From an uncultured Clostridium sp. (GTDB lineage: Bacteria > Bacillota > Clostridia > Lachnospirales > Lachnospiraceae): a stretch of 64,000 bases of DNA. Each line of letters opens with the position of its first letter. Position 1 is the stretch's first letter. Made by a program: the position numbers and the translations under genes. Shown here one piece after another: positions 42,877 through 51,154 of this stretch. The stretch lies in the NCBI GenBank assembly GCA_937885015.1, contig CALAAS010000027.1:1-64000 (forward strand), given 5' to 3'. The notes under the pieces were generated by a model that searched no databases, was not told the origin of the DNA, and saw only the letters and a program-made list of their open reading frames with translations.

Positions 42877-44220
42877 TTAGTAGCGGCAAACCTCAGCGCC
42901 GGTCATATGAGCCAGCTTCTCCAGTTCAGAAGCCACGCTGCCGTAGATCACGACGAAATGCGGCTCCCAACCCTCTTTCACACTGCCGTAAACCACTTCT
43001 TTTGCATCCATGTTGGTCTTTACCACAACGGAGGTACCCTGGAACTGCTTCGGTTTATCCAGAGCAGCGCCCTCAGAGATGAAGAACCGGAAGGTGCCGT
43101 CAGGCTTTCTTCCAACCCGGAATACCGTCACAGCCTCACAGGCCTCGCAGCCAAAGTCCATGGCCGGTCCGATCTTGCGGTTGGGATGAACGCCGATCTG
43201 TGCGCCCGTATCTTTTCTAGCCAGATTGCAGGCTGCCATACCGCAGTGCCAGTAGGTAATGGTTCCCTCTTTTTCATCCATGGAGACCGGATCGCCGAAG
43301 AAGCCTGCTTTACCAGTCAGCTGGTTTCCGATAAACATGGAAAGCGCGCCGTACACATCCGCCTCACAGCTGGCCGGGATGCCAAGGGCATTTAAGATAG
43401 AAAGAACAGAACATACCGGTGTACCGAAATCAGTAAAGAAATCCGGCCAGCAACGGGAAGAAAGTGCCCCGATGCCGTTGTCCTTTACGTAATCTTTGTA
43501 AGCTTTGTAAAGGCGTGCAAAATCCTTCACATTCTTCTCCGGTGTATTCTCGATGCCGACCATCAGAGCCTTTGCCTCTTCCAGATCAGCAGCACACTCC
43601 TCGTCCGTGTAGCTCTTTGCCTTATTGATCAGCTCTCTGGCCTCAATCGCCTCCAGCGTCACGCCGAAATTCTTCATGATATCAGCGTCCAGAGCACGGC
43701 CAAAGCCAAATCCCTGAGGCGTATGGCCGATGGCGGATAATTTCAGATGGCTCATTTCGTATTTTACCTGTGCGGCACGGATGGTTGCGCCGATCTCTGC
43801 CTTCACTTCCCCTTCCTCCGGAGAACCGAATACGTATTCGAATTCACCCTCCCGGAAGGTGCGGATGGCATTGGCTGCCGAGTAGGCTCCCGTCAGAGAA
43901 TTTAAGCGGAGACGGCCGCCGTCGATGACCGGCTCCCGCAGGGTCCAAAGAAGAACCGGGCAGGAGAACCGTTTCAGGACCTCGCTGGCATAAGCCGCAT
44001 TGGCGAAGGTAATATTCTGAAGGACAATAAGATCCGGGTTGATTCCATCTAAAAATGCGCAGAGGTCATCCATGGATAACAGCATTTTTTCCGGATATAC
44101 GCCGTTTTCCGTCAAAGAAGACAGCATCTTAACTGATTTTTCAAATTCGATCTGTGCGCTCTCCAGGTGGAAGGTGCCGACACCGATCGGAACGTATGCT
44201 ACTTGAAATCCCATTTTCAT
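42877..44220 (-). CDS. L-fucose/L-arabinose isomerase-like protein
   Basis: Predicted aldose-ketose isomerase of 447 residues, shorter than FucI. The metal ligands of the fold can be read: Glu286 (CEADVYGAL), Asp310 (FFGDPV) and His325 (WHCG). The Glu-Asp spacing of 24 equals that of E. coli FucI. The N-terminal part (GFQVAYVPIGVGTFH) is the usual Rossmann-like domain. It is the last gene of the sulfoquinovose operon, 90 bases behind tctA and after a strong stem-loop. The DUF4867 protein already supplies an isomerase, so this one may handle another sulfosugar, such as a sulfonated rhamnose or mannose epimer, or a different plant sugar. Function is inferred. Confidence 0.7.
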   Translation of the reverse strand: MKMGFQVAYVPIGVGTFHLESAQIEFEKSVKMLSSLTENGVYPEKMLLSMDDLCAFLDGINPDLIVLQNITFANAAYASEVLKRFSCPVLLWTLREPVIDGGRLRLNSLTGAYSAANAIRTFREGEFEYVFGSPEEGEVKAEIGATIRAAQVKYEMSHLKLSAIGHTPQGFGFGRALDADIMKNFGVTLEAIEARELINKAKSYTDEECAADLEEAKALMVGIENTPEKNVKDFARLYKAYKDYVKDNGIGALSSRCWPDFFTDFGTPVCSVLSILNALGIPASCEADVYGALSMFIGNQLTGKAGFFGDPVSMDEKEGTITYWHCGMAACNLARKDTGAQIGVHPNRKIGPAMDFGCEACEAVTVFRVGRKPDGTFRFFISEGAALDKPKQFQGTSVVVKTNMDAKEVVYGSVKEGWEPHFVVIYGSVASELEKLAHMTGAEVCRY

Positions 44221-44243
44221 TTACTCCTTTCAAATGGCAGAAT

Positions 44244-44294
44244 GCCGCAGGCCTCTTTTGCAGGTCATTCTCGCCGGTCTTCCCGGCCTGCGGC
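44244..44294 (-). repeat. intercistronic stem-loop between tctA and the isomerase-like gene
   Basis: Perfect ten-base arms GCCGCAGGCC (44244-44253) and GGCCTGCGGC (44285-44294). There is no U-run, so it more likely protects or processes the mRNA than terminates it. Confidence 0.65.
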
Positions 44295-44309
44295 ACGTGT
44301 CTTTCTTAG

Positions 44310-45872
44310 TTATGATTTTGCAGCAGCGGCTTCCGCCTCTTTCTGCTCTCTTTCCATCTCTTCCATCTGAGCCTGATTCATGGCCTCAACCTTCTTGTTG
44401 ATCCGGATCATGGAAACCACCAGAACAACCGTCAGGATCAGGATCGCGCAGGAGATCGGACGTTTCACAAAGATGGTGTAATCTTTATTGTAGCTCATCA
44501 TACTGGTAACGAAGTTCATCTCCATGATATCCGCCAGGATCATACCCAGCATCAAAGGCGTCGACGATATATCCAGCATGGTCAGCAGATAGCTGAATAC
44601 CAGGATGGCAGCCGTCAGAACCAGCTCCTTGGTATTGCCCGTTGCAGCAAAAGCGCCGGCAAAGCAGAAGATGATGATGATCGGAGCCAGGTAAGTATAG
44701 CGCACCTGGATGATCTTTGCCACAGTACGTGTCAGAACCAGACCGATGGGGTACAGGAACACATTGGCAACCAGACAGCCCAGGATGATAGCATAGGCAA
44801 TTACACCCTGCTTCGTAAACATGGTTGGGCCAGGCTGAATCCCGTGAAGGATGAAGGCGCCCAGCAGAAGAGCCGTTACACCGTCTCCAGGGATACCTAA
44901 GGTCAGAAGCGGAATCATGGCAGAACCAACGACCGCGTTGTTGCTGGACTCAGCCGCTGCAATACCTTCCAGACTTCCTTTCCCGAATTGCTCCGGATGC
45001 TTGGAAGCACGGCGGCACTCATTGTAGCACATGAACTGGGCAACACCGCCGCCAACGCCGGGCATCGCGCCCAGGATCGAAGCGATCACAGAGGAACGGG
45101 TACAGGCCGGAAGGATGGAAACCATCTCTTTGCCTGTCAGACCTTCTTTATCGATAATATTGGCATCATCCAGCTTTCCTTCTGCCAAAATGAAATCACG
45201 CAGTTTCTGAACCACCTGGGTCAGAGCGATCAGGGCGATCATGGCCGGCAGCATGTCGATACCGTAACGCAGGGCATCGATACCGAAGGTGTAACGCCAT
45301 ACGCCCGTAACAGCATCCGTACCGATGGCAGCCATCAGGATTCCCAGAAGACCGGAAAGCACACCTTTCGGAAGGCTGTCGCCGCTGACACCGGCGATCA
45401 GGGAAATACCGAGGATCGCCATGGAGAAGTACTCAACGGATGTAAACTGAGCTACCAGGCGCGTGATAAAAGACGCGCAGACCAGCAGCAGGATAGCGGA
45501 AAACAGGCCGCCAAAGGTAGAGGCAAAGAGGGACGTATCCAGAGCCTTTTTAACCTTTCCTTTTTTCGCCAGCGGATATCCGTCAAAGGTAGTGGCGATG
45601 GCCGAGTTGGTACCCGGCGTATTCAGGGTAATCGCACTGATGGAACCGCCGTACATACCGCCGACATACACAGCCAGCAGAGCGATGATGGCGGAATCCG
45701 GAGACGGGAATGTATAAGTAAGAGGCAGCAGCAGGATGATACCCAGAGTAACGGAAAGGCCCGGGATACAGCCTACGATCATGCCCAGAACCAGGCCGCC
45801 GAAGATCAGCGCCAGATTCAGAAGAGAAAACACCTGACCAAACGCAGGCAGAATATACTGTAAATCACTCAT
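44310..45872 (-). CDS. tctA: tripartite tricarboxylate transporter large membrane subunit TctA
   Basis: Large permease of a TctABC secondary importer, 520 residues with about twelve membrane segments. The family motifs are seen: GLVLGMIVGCIPGLSVTLG near the start and its repeat LGAMPGVGGGVAQFMCYNE in the second half, plus GTNSAIATTFDGYPLAKKGK and TLGIPGDGVTALLLGAF. AGGAGG lies before the ATG. It is four bases behind tctB. In this operon the likely substrate is sulfoquinovose or its glyceryl glycoside, which I infer from context only. Confidence 0.88.
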   Translation of the reverse strand: MSDLQYILPAFGQVFSLLNLALIFGGLVLGMIVGCIPGLSVTLGIILLLPLTYTFPSPDSAIIALLAVYVGGMYGGSISAITLNTPGTNSAIATTFDGYPLAKKGKVKKALDTSLFASTFGGLFSAILLLVCASFITRLVAQFTSVEYFSMAILGISLIAGVSGDSLPKGVLSGLLGILMAAIGTDAVTGVWRYTFGIDALRYGIDMLPAMIALIALTQVVQKLRDFILAEGKLDDANIIDKEGLTGKEMVSILPACTRSSVIASILGAMPGVGGGVAQFMCYNECRRASKHPEQFGKGSLEGIAAAESSNNAVVGSAMIPLLTLGIPGDGVTALLLGAFILHGIQPGPTMFTKQGVIAYAIILGCLVANVFLYPIGLVLTRTVAKIIQVRYTYLAPIIIIFCFAGAFAATGNTKELVLTAAILVFSYLLTMLDISSTPLMLGMILADIMEMNFVTSMMSYNKDYTIFVKRPISCAILILTVVLVVSMIRINKKVEAMNQAQMEEMEREQKEAEAAAAKS

Positions 45873-45876
45873 CGTG

Positions 45877-46344
45877 TCAACCTCCTAATCCAGGGATGCC
45901 CGGCAGGGAAATGTGGAATACAAACTTAAAGAGGAAGAAGATTCCAATTCCGGCCGCTACCGTGAAAATGTAGATAAAGGGTTTGCGCTCGCCGCAGTAC
46001 CAGAGCATGATCGGGAAGATGATGCAGACAGCGGGGATAAAGCCAATGTAAATGGTCAGCGCCACATATACGCAGAGAAGCAGAATCAGAAAGATACAGG
46101 GTTTTTCCTTGTTCCAGTCAAATTCTACGATTTTTTCCTTTTTAAAAATCAGACTCTGAATAATCAGAATCGCGGAGCAGATCAGCATGCCCACCAGACA
46201 GGTTCCCGGAACGATACGGGGACTGGGAGCGCCGGAATCAAACAGCGGGAGACGTACCTGGCTCGGCATGGCCAGAAGCATAAGGATACAGAACGCGCCC
46301 ATGATGATTCCGGACCACAGATAAGTTTTAATCTTGAATTTCAT
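45877..46344 (-). CDS. tctB: tripartite tricarboxylate transporter small membrane subunit TctB
   Basis: Small four-helix subunit of about 155 residues, with segments at TYLWSGIIMGAFCILMLLA, LVGMLICSAILIIQSLI, FLILLLCVYVALTIYIGFIPAVCIIFPIML and FTVAAGIGIFFLF. The start is uncertain. I prefer the ATG at 46344 because AAAGGAC precedes it at 11 bases. The frame is open back to a TTG at 46401, next to a stem-loop. Confidence 0.82.
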   Translation of the reverse strand: MKFKIKTYLWSGIIMGAFCILMLLAMPSQVRLPLFDSGAPSPRIVPGTCLVGMLICSAILIIQSLIFKKEKIVEFDWNKEKPCIFLILLLCVYVALTIYIGFIPAVCIIFPIMLWYCGERKPFIYIFTVAAGIGIFFLFKFVFHISLPGIPGLGG

Positions 46345-46407
46345 ATGTTTCCATGTCCTTTCATCCATATATCTTACAATCTTAACACTTTCTTTACGCA
46401 AAAGAAT

Positions 46408-46436
46408 GGGCAGGGCGCCCGACGGCTGCCCTGCCC
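46408..46436 (-). repeat. intercistronic stem-loop between tctC and tctB
   Basis: GGGCAGGG (46408-46415) pairs perfectly with CCCTGCCC (46429-46436). Weak U-content follows (ATTCTTTTG). Placed after a binding-protein gene, such a stem usually raises the ratio of binding protein to membrane subunits. Confidence 0.7.
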
Positions 46437-46490
46437 CCGGCCTTCTATTTCATAAGCCGTTTTTTATTGCAGTGAAGCTGATAAAACTAC

Positions 46491-47585
46491 TTACTGCTGC
46501 TGTCCGCTTAAAAGCTCAAATGCAGCTACTGCCTTCTCGCAGCCACCGTCCAGGAATGCCTTTGCGTCCTCGCCGTACAGCTCGTTGCGGTTCAGCATGA
46601 TCTCATCGATCCAGTCAGCATACTCCGGATCAGCCCATACGTCTTTGGTGATCTCGATAATCTCATCGATCCATGCCTGGTCAGCACCGGTGCGAACTGC
46701 GATAAAGCCGCCGCCCGGAAGGATGGAACCTGTGTAGTCCTCAGCAGCGTTCAGCTCCGGAGCCATGCCCTCGCCAGCTACGCCAGGAACGGTAATGGCG
46801 CCTTCCGGTCCCTTGAACTCCAGCGGAGACTCGGAGAATGCAAGAATCGGAGTGATGGTACCAGCCTCTACGTCCTCGATGGCTGCCTGGGTTGTACCTA
46901 CGAATACATCAACCTCGCCGTCGGTTAAGCCTTTCTTCTGGCCAGCACCGCCGTCATAGGGAACGGTCATAACCTTGCCGCCCTCTTTTGCCAGCAGAGA
47001 GCCGAGAGCCAGATGCGGGTCGGATAAGGGGTTGCCGCCGGACATCTTAATACCAGCGCCCTCTTTGGACTTAGCCAGAACGTCTGCCAGGGTTGTACCA
47101 GTCTTTGCATACAGAACCCAGGTTCTGTCGTCTACATCTGCTACCGGATAGATGTCGTTGCGGTCGAAGTCAACGATCTCCGTCTGATATTTCTGGCCCA
47201 GATCATGACGGTAAGCAACACCAAAACCATACATCAGAAGATCTGTGGTGGACGGATCCTGGTCGGTATACCAGTTAGCTGCCTGGAAACCGTCGCCGCC
47301 GGTCATGTTCTCAACGATGAAGTTGTAGTCGGAATGTTTGTTGGCTACGACTGCCCATTTTCTTGCGATGGCATCTGCTGTACCGCCTACACCGTAGGGG
47401 CATACCAGCTTTACAGTCTCGCCGCTTGCTGCGCCGCCCTCTGCTGCCTCGCCGCCGGCTGCCTCAGTTTCTGCTGCCTGAGAATCTCCTGCTGCTGCAG
47501 TGGTCTCTGCCGGAGCGCTGCTGCATCCAGCCAGGGAAGCTGCCATAGCAGCTGCCATTACCAGTGCTACTACTCTCTTTTTCAT
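46491..47585 (-). CDS. tctC: tripartite tricarboxylate transporter substrate-binding lipoprotein TctC
   Basis: Extracytoplasmic receptor of the TctABC importer, 364 residues. A signal peptide ends in the lipobox SLAGC (about 17-21), followed by an Ala/Glu/Gly-rich linker to about 55 and the Bug-type binding fold beginning VKLVCPYGVGGTADAIARKW. AAGGAGG precedes the ATG. Bug receptors normally grip a carboxylate through a water-mediated loop. A sulfonate ligand would be a change of use and is inferred from the operon. Confidence 0.87.
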   Translation of the reverse strand: MKKRVVALVMAAAMAASLAGCSSAPAETTAAAGDSQAAETEAAGGEAAEGGAASGETVKLVCPYGVGGTADAIARKWAVVANKHSDYNFIVENMTGGDGFQAANWYTDQDPSTTDLLMYGFGVAYRHDLGQKYQTEIVDFDRNDIYPVADVDDRTWVLYAKTGTTLADVLAKSKEGAGIKMSGGNPLSDPHLALGSLLAKEGGKVMTVPYDGGAGQKKGLTDGEVDVFVGTTQAAIEDVEAGTITPILAFSESPLEFKGPEGAITVPGVAGEGMAPELNAAEDYTGSILPGGGFIAVRTGADQAWIDEIIEITKDVWADPEYADWIDEIMLNRNELYGEDAKAFLDGGCEKAVAAFELLSGQQQ

Positions 47586-47638
47586 AAAACGAAGTCCTCC
47601 TTGAAAAATATATTGGGTTTTTTAAATCATCTGCCGGT

Positions 47639-48403
47639 TTATTTTACCAGCAGAGAGATTCCTGAAATAAATAACAGTATGTATGTGATAATCATAAATA
47701 CTCTCTGACTCATTCTGGCATACAGCTTTGTACCCAGCCACATGGCTGCAAAGAGTGCCGGAACTGCCAGAATCTGCAGCTTAATCAGATCCATGGTCCA
47801 GAGTCCTGCCCGGATATCATCCACCAGAATCATACCGTTTAAGAAAATCCACACTGTGGAAATGGTGGCCCGGAACCGGACCTTATCATGAATCCGCTTC
47901 GTCAGATATCCGATCAGCAGCGGCCCGCCTGAAACGAACAGGCCGTGGACGATTCCTGCCAGCATCAGCACCGGCATGCCGGAACCGTTTTTCTTTTCCG
48001 GCTCTTCGGAAACCTCTGCTGTCGGCTTTTCCTCCTCTTTCTCACCCTTTCGCAGGGAGTAGTATCCCTGAATGGCCAGATAGATCACGAAAACGCCGAG
48101 AATCTTATAGAGGATCTGATCCTGGCCGGCAAAAACGCCGCGGATCAGAATCCCGCCTATGATGCCGACTGCCATTACCATTACTATTTTCGTCAGCTCT
48201 TTCCAGTCAATATTTTTCCGATTGCCTGCCAGCACATAAAAGCCGGATAAAAATCCCAGGGCATTGATGATGGGTTTTGCCACATCGTAACCCACCAGCA
48301 TCAGGCTGGGCGCCATGGCAAGAATCGCCCCGGCAAATCCCGTAATGCCGTGAATGGTATGGGACACAAAAATAATGACTAAAAACAGAATATAATTTAT
48401 CAT
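47639..48403 (-). CDS. TauE/SafE-family sulfonate exporter
   Basis: Membrane protein of 254 residues with about eight hydrophobic segments, starting VIIFVSHTIHGITGFAGAIL and carrying FVSGGPLLIGYLTKR in the second repeat. This family moves sulfur oxyanions and organosulfonates. In sulfoglycolysis operons such proteins are thought to release the C3 sulfonate end product (dihydroxypropanesulfonate or sulfolactate). It starts six bases after the sulfoquinovosidase stop, with AAGG before the ATG. Confidence 0.82.
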   Translation of the reverse strand: MINYILFLVIIFVSHTIHGITGFAGAILAMAPSLMLVGYDVAKPIINALGFLSGFYVLAGNRKNIDWKELTKIVMVMAVGIIGGILIRGVFAGQDQILYKILGVFVIYLAIQGYYSLRKGEKEEEKPTAEVSEEPEKKNGSGMPVLMLAGIVHGLFVSGGPLLIGYLTKRIHDKVRFRATISTVWIFLNGMILVDDIRAGLWTMDLIKLQILAVPALFAAMWLGTKLYARMSQRVFMIITYILLFISGISLLVK

Positions 48404-48409
48404 GGTGCC

Positions 48410-50419
48410 TTACTTCCCGTGTTTTTTACGGATTTCCTCAAAGAGCGGCGCGTATTCGGAATCCTTTTTATAGAATACCGGCGTATCGCCAAGCTCTGCG
48501 GAAACGGTGTGAGTTCCCTTGCCGTATTCCGCACCGGTCCAGAGGTGAATCCACTGGCCCTCCGGAAGGTAAACCTCCCACTGGGTCTGATCGGCCAGAT
48601 AAACCGGCGCCACCAGCATGTCCGGTCCCAGCAGATACTCAAACTGGATGTCATAGCAGGCTGCATCCTCCTCATTGTGAAGGAACAGCGGGCGCTGTAC
48701 CGGAATTCCCTTTGCAGCATTTTCTGCCACCAGCGTCTTCATATACGGAGCCAGCATGGTATACACATCCACCAGTCTTGCCAGGCGGTTCATGCAGTCC
48801 TCATCCTCGTAGTACTGGAAGCACTCATCGGGACGATTTCCCTCATGGGTTCTCATGAATGGCGTGAACGCCGCCATCTCTGCCCAGCGCAGGAATACTT
48901 CCTTCGTTCTCACGTTGCCGAACAGAGAAGTATAGCCGCCAATATCGCTGTGGGTCAGGCCGCATCCGCTCATACCGGCGCTCAGCGCCGCACAGATCAC
49001 GGTGCAGAGTCCGTCGTGACGGCTGAAGTCCACCGACTGGTCTCCGGCCCAAAGCAGAGTACAGTATTTCTGACTTCCCGTGGCGCCGGCCCGCATAAAG
49101 TAGACGACCTGTCCTAACTTTCCGGACTCCTTCACTGCATCGTAGTTACATTTTGCCCAGAGGGCCGGCCAGTGGTTGTGCTCGATCATCGTGGATTTCC
49201 CATTGTGGAGAACCAGATCATCGGTGGGCAGATACTCGCCGAAATCTGCCATCCAGCCGTCAATGCCGATATCCAGTGTATGTTTCTTAATTACTTCATT
49301 CTTAAACCACTCATAGGCCTCCGGATTGGTAAAGTCTACCACGCCGCAGTCAAATTCGCCGAAATCAACGAGATAATCGCTTCCGTCTGCCCGGGTGGCA
49401 AATACGCCCTTCTCTTTCCCTTCTTTATAGAGCTCGCCGTCCTTTACCAGGTAGGGATTGACATAGCCTAAGAACTTAATGCCTCTTTTGTGAAGCTCTT
49501 CAATGTGCTTCGGAAGATCCGGGTACATCTCTTTGTGGAACTTCCAGTCCCACTGGAGGCGTTTTCCGAAAGAAGTCACTCTCTTTCCGCACCAGTCCTG
49601 GCACCACACGCCGGAAACCTGAATGCCGTGTTCCAGTGTTTTCTCCAGAAGGCCGAAGGAACGCTCATTTCCGCCCTGTACCCCGATTACCAGACCGTTA
49701 TATACCCACTCCGGAAGCTCTGGCTGGCGGCCAAAAAAGGCGCTTTCCTTTTCCAGAAGCTCCAGGAAGGTGTCTGCCGCCTCAATGCGGATGGAGGCCG
49801 GTACTTCCCAGATCTGCAGCTCATGAAAATCTTCATTGCGGAAATCAAAATCCGCATAAGCGGTGGAATCCACATGCAGATAATAATGTCTGGAGGAGAC
49901 GAAAGTCTGCTGCGGATAGTTGGTGTTGTAATAGTCACCGCCGGCTCCGCCGTTCTCCACATCGGAACGCCAGGTCACGTAAGTCGTCTTATCGCGTCCC
50001 ACGCCAGGCTCGGAACTCCACAGTGGGAAATGACGTCCCCGCAGGTTGAAGTAGGACATCTGCTCGCCGCAGCCGTAGCACTTCTCATCCTGCTCTGCAT
50101 TTACCCGGAACCAGAAACGGTTGATGGCCGGGTTCTTCTGCTCAAAGAAAAGCACCGCACAGGAATCCTTCCGCTGAATCCGGATCCCCAGTTCTCCCTG
50201 CAGATCCAGAACCACATCTTCCCCATCCTGTTTTACTTCCGTCACAAAAAGAGGACGGCGCTCGATCACATAGTCTTCAATCTTGAAATTTCCGCGGTAC
50301 ATATCCACCGACTCTGCGCCGCAGCCCACATAAATCATCGGTTTATCTTTCCTGGTTTCCAGAATGGTGTCCTTACCGTTTACCAGCTGAAGTTCCAGTC
50401 CGTTCTGAATCAGTTCCAT
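48410..50419 (-). CDS. yihQ: GH31 sulfoquinovosidase (YihQ type)
   Basis: Retaining alpha-glycosidase that frees sulfoquinovose from sulfoquinovosyl glycerol or related glycosides. The 669-residue protein keeps all residues known from E. coli YihQ for binding the sulfonate: Gln274 (CQDW), Arg287 and Trp290 (GKRLQW) and Tyr496 (GGYT). It also keeps the nucleophile Asp392 (WMADFGEY) and the acid/base Asp460 (WAGD). The offset to YihQ numbering is a steady 12-14 residues. There is no signal peptide, so it acts in the cytosol on imported glycosides. It lies 55 bases behind the DUF4867 gene, with a stem-loop between. Confidence 0.93.
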   Translation of the reverse strand: MELIQNGLELQLVNGKDTILETRKDKPMIYVGCGAESVDMYRGNFKIEDYVIERRPLFVTEVKQDGEDVVLDLQGELGIRIQRKDSCAVLFFEQKNPAINRFWFRVNAEQDEKCYGCGEQMSYFNLRGRHFPLWSSEPGVGRDKTTYVTWRSDVENGGAGGDYYNTNYPQQTFVSSRHYYLHVDSTAYADFDFRNEDFHELQIWEVPASIRIEAADTFLELLEKESAFFGRQPELPEWVYNGLVIGVQGGNERSFGLLEKTLEHGIQVSGVWCQDWCGKRVTSFGKRLQWDWKFHKEMYPDLPKHIEELHKRGIKFLGYVNPYLVKDGELYKEGKEKGVFATRADGSDYLVDFGEFDCGVVDFTNPEAYEWFKNEVIKKHTLDIGIDGWMADFGEYLPTDDLVLHNGKSTMIEHNHWPALWAKCNYDAVKESGKLGQVVYFMRAGATGSQKYCTLLWAGDQSVDFSRHDGLCTVICAALSAGMSGCGLTHSDIGGYTSLFGNVRTKEVFLRWAEMAAFTPFMRTHEGNRPDECFQYYEDEDCMNRLARLVDVYTMLAPYMKTLVAENAAKGIPVQRPLFLHNEEDAACYDIQFEYLLGPDMLVAPVYLADQTQWEVYLPEGQWIHLWTGAEYGKGTHTVSAELGDTPVFYKKDSEYAPLFEEIRKKHGK

Positions 50420-50433
50420 ATACTTCTCCTATC

Positions 50434-50467
50434 GGAGCTGCCACAGGCTGTGCACTGCAGCAGCTCC
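50434..50467 (-). repeat. intercistronic stem-loop before the sulfoquinovosidase gene
   Basis: GGAGCTGC (50434-50441) pairs perfectly with GCAGCTCC (50460-50467), leaving an 18-base loop that is itself GC-rich. No U-run. Confidence 0.65.
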
Positions 50468-50474
50468 TCACGTC

Positions 50475-51152
50475 TCAATACTTCAGTTCCTTGTTTTCCC
50501 CTAAAAATCCCGGATGAGCGCCCTGACGGATCAGCGGCTCACGGTCCGGATGGGCAATCACCCATTTGTTTTTCTGCAGGAGAAGGACGCCTTCCGGCTC
50601 CAGTGCCTCGCCTTTGTTCTCCAGCGGCGTGTTGGTTCCCTTTGGAAGAACCACCACCCCCTTGAATCCCTCGTCCGTCACACGGCAGGGAGACAGGTGA
50701 AGCGTTGTCTGGTACATCTCAATGGCCGTTCCCTTGGGGACAAAGAATACCTTCGCATCCTCTGCCCGATATGTATTGTCTTTAATCTCCCATACATGAC
50801 CAAGAACCAGCATAAAATCCGTCACCGCCACGTTGATCTCGCTGCCCTTATGATATTCAAATCCGTTGTAGGTGGTGTTCCGTCCGTTGCAGTAGCCGAT
50901 CTGGATGGGCATCTCCCCGTAAAAACGGTTCTGGATCGTATCCTTAACAGGAAGCTCTTCCATCTCCGGAACGGAGGCAACGTAAATATTTCCATTTTCC
51001 GGAATCTCTGTCCTCTCTTCCATATAGGAAATGATGGATGAGAAATCGTATCCCGTCACGATGCGTCCATAGGAGGCAAAGGAAGGATCCGTAACCGGTG
51101 TGACCGGAATGTCATTTACTTCATTTAAATGTTCTAACAGCTTCATATCCAT
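50475..51152 (-). CDS. sftI: DUF4867 family sulfoquinovose isomerase
   Basis: Protein of 225 residues with a cupin-like fold. A likely metal site is His101, Glu105 and His119, in HKGSE and LVLGH, with His152 nearby. In the transaldolase pathway of sulfoglycolysis, as described in Bacillus and Eubacterium rectale, I recall a DUF4867 protein as the isomerase that turns sulfoquinovose into 6-deoxy-6-sulfofructose. Position between the reductase (two bases away) and the GH31 gene supports this. The family link comes from recall of the literature and its N-terminal YGRIVTGYDFS stretch. Confidence 0.78.
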   Translation of the reverse strand: MDMKLLEHLNEVNDIPVTPVTDPSFASYGRIVTGYDFSSIISYMEERTEIPENGNIYVASVPEMEELPVKDTIQNRFYGEMPIQIGYCNGRNTTYNGFEYHKGSEINVAVTDFMLVLGHVWEIKDNTYRAEDAKVFFVPKGTAIEMYQTTLHLSPCRVTDEGFKGVVVLPKGTNTPLENKGEALEPEGVLLLQKNKWVIAHPDREPLIRQGAHPGFLGENKELKY

Positions 51153-51154
51153 AA

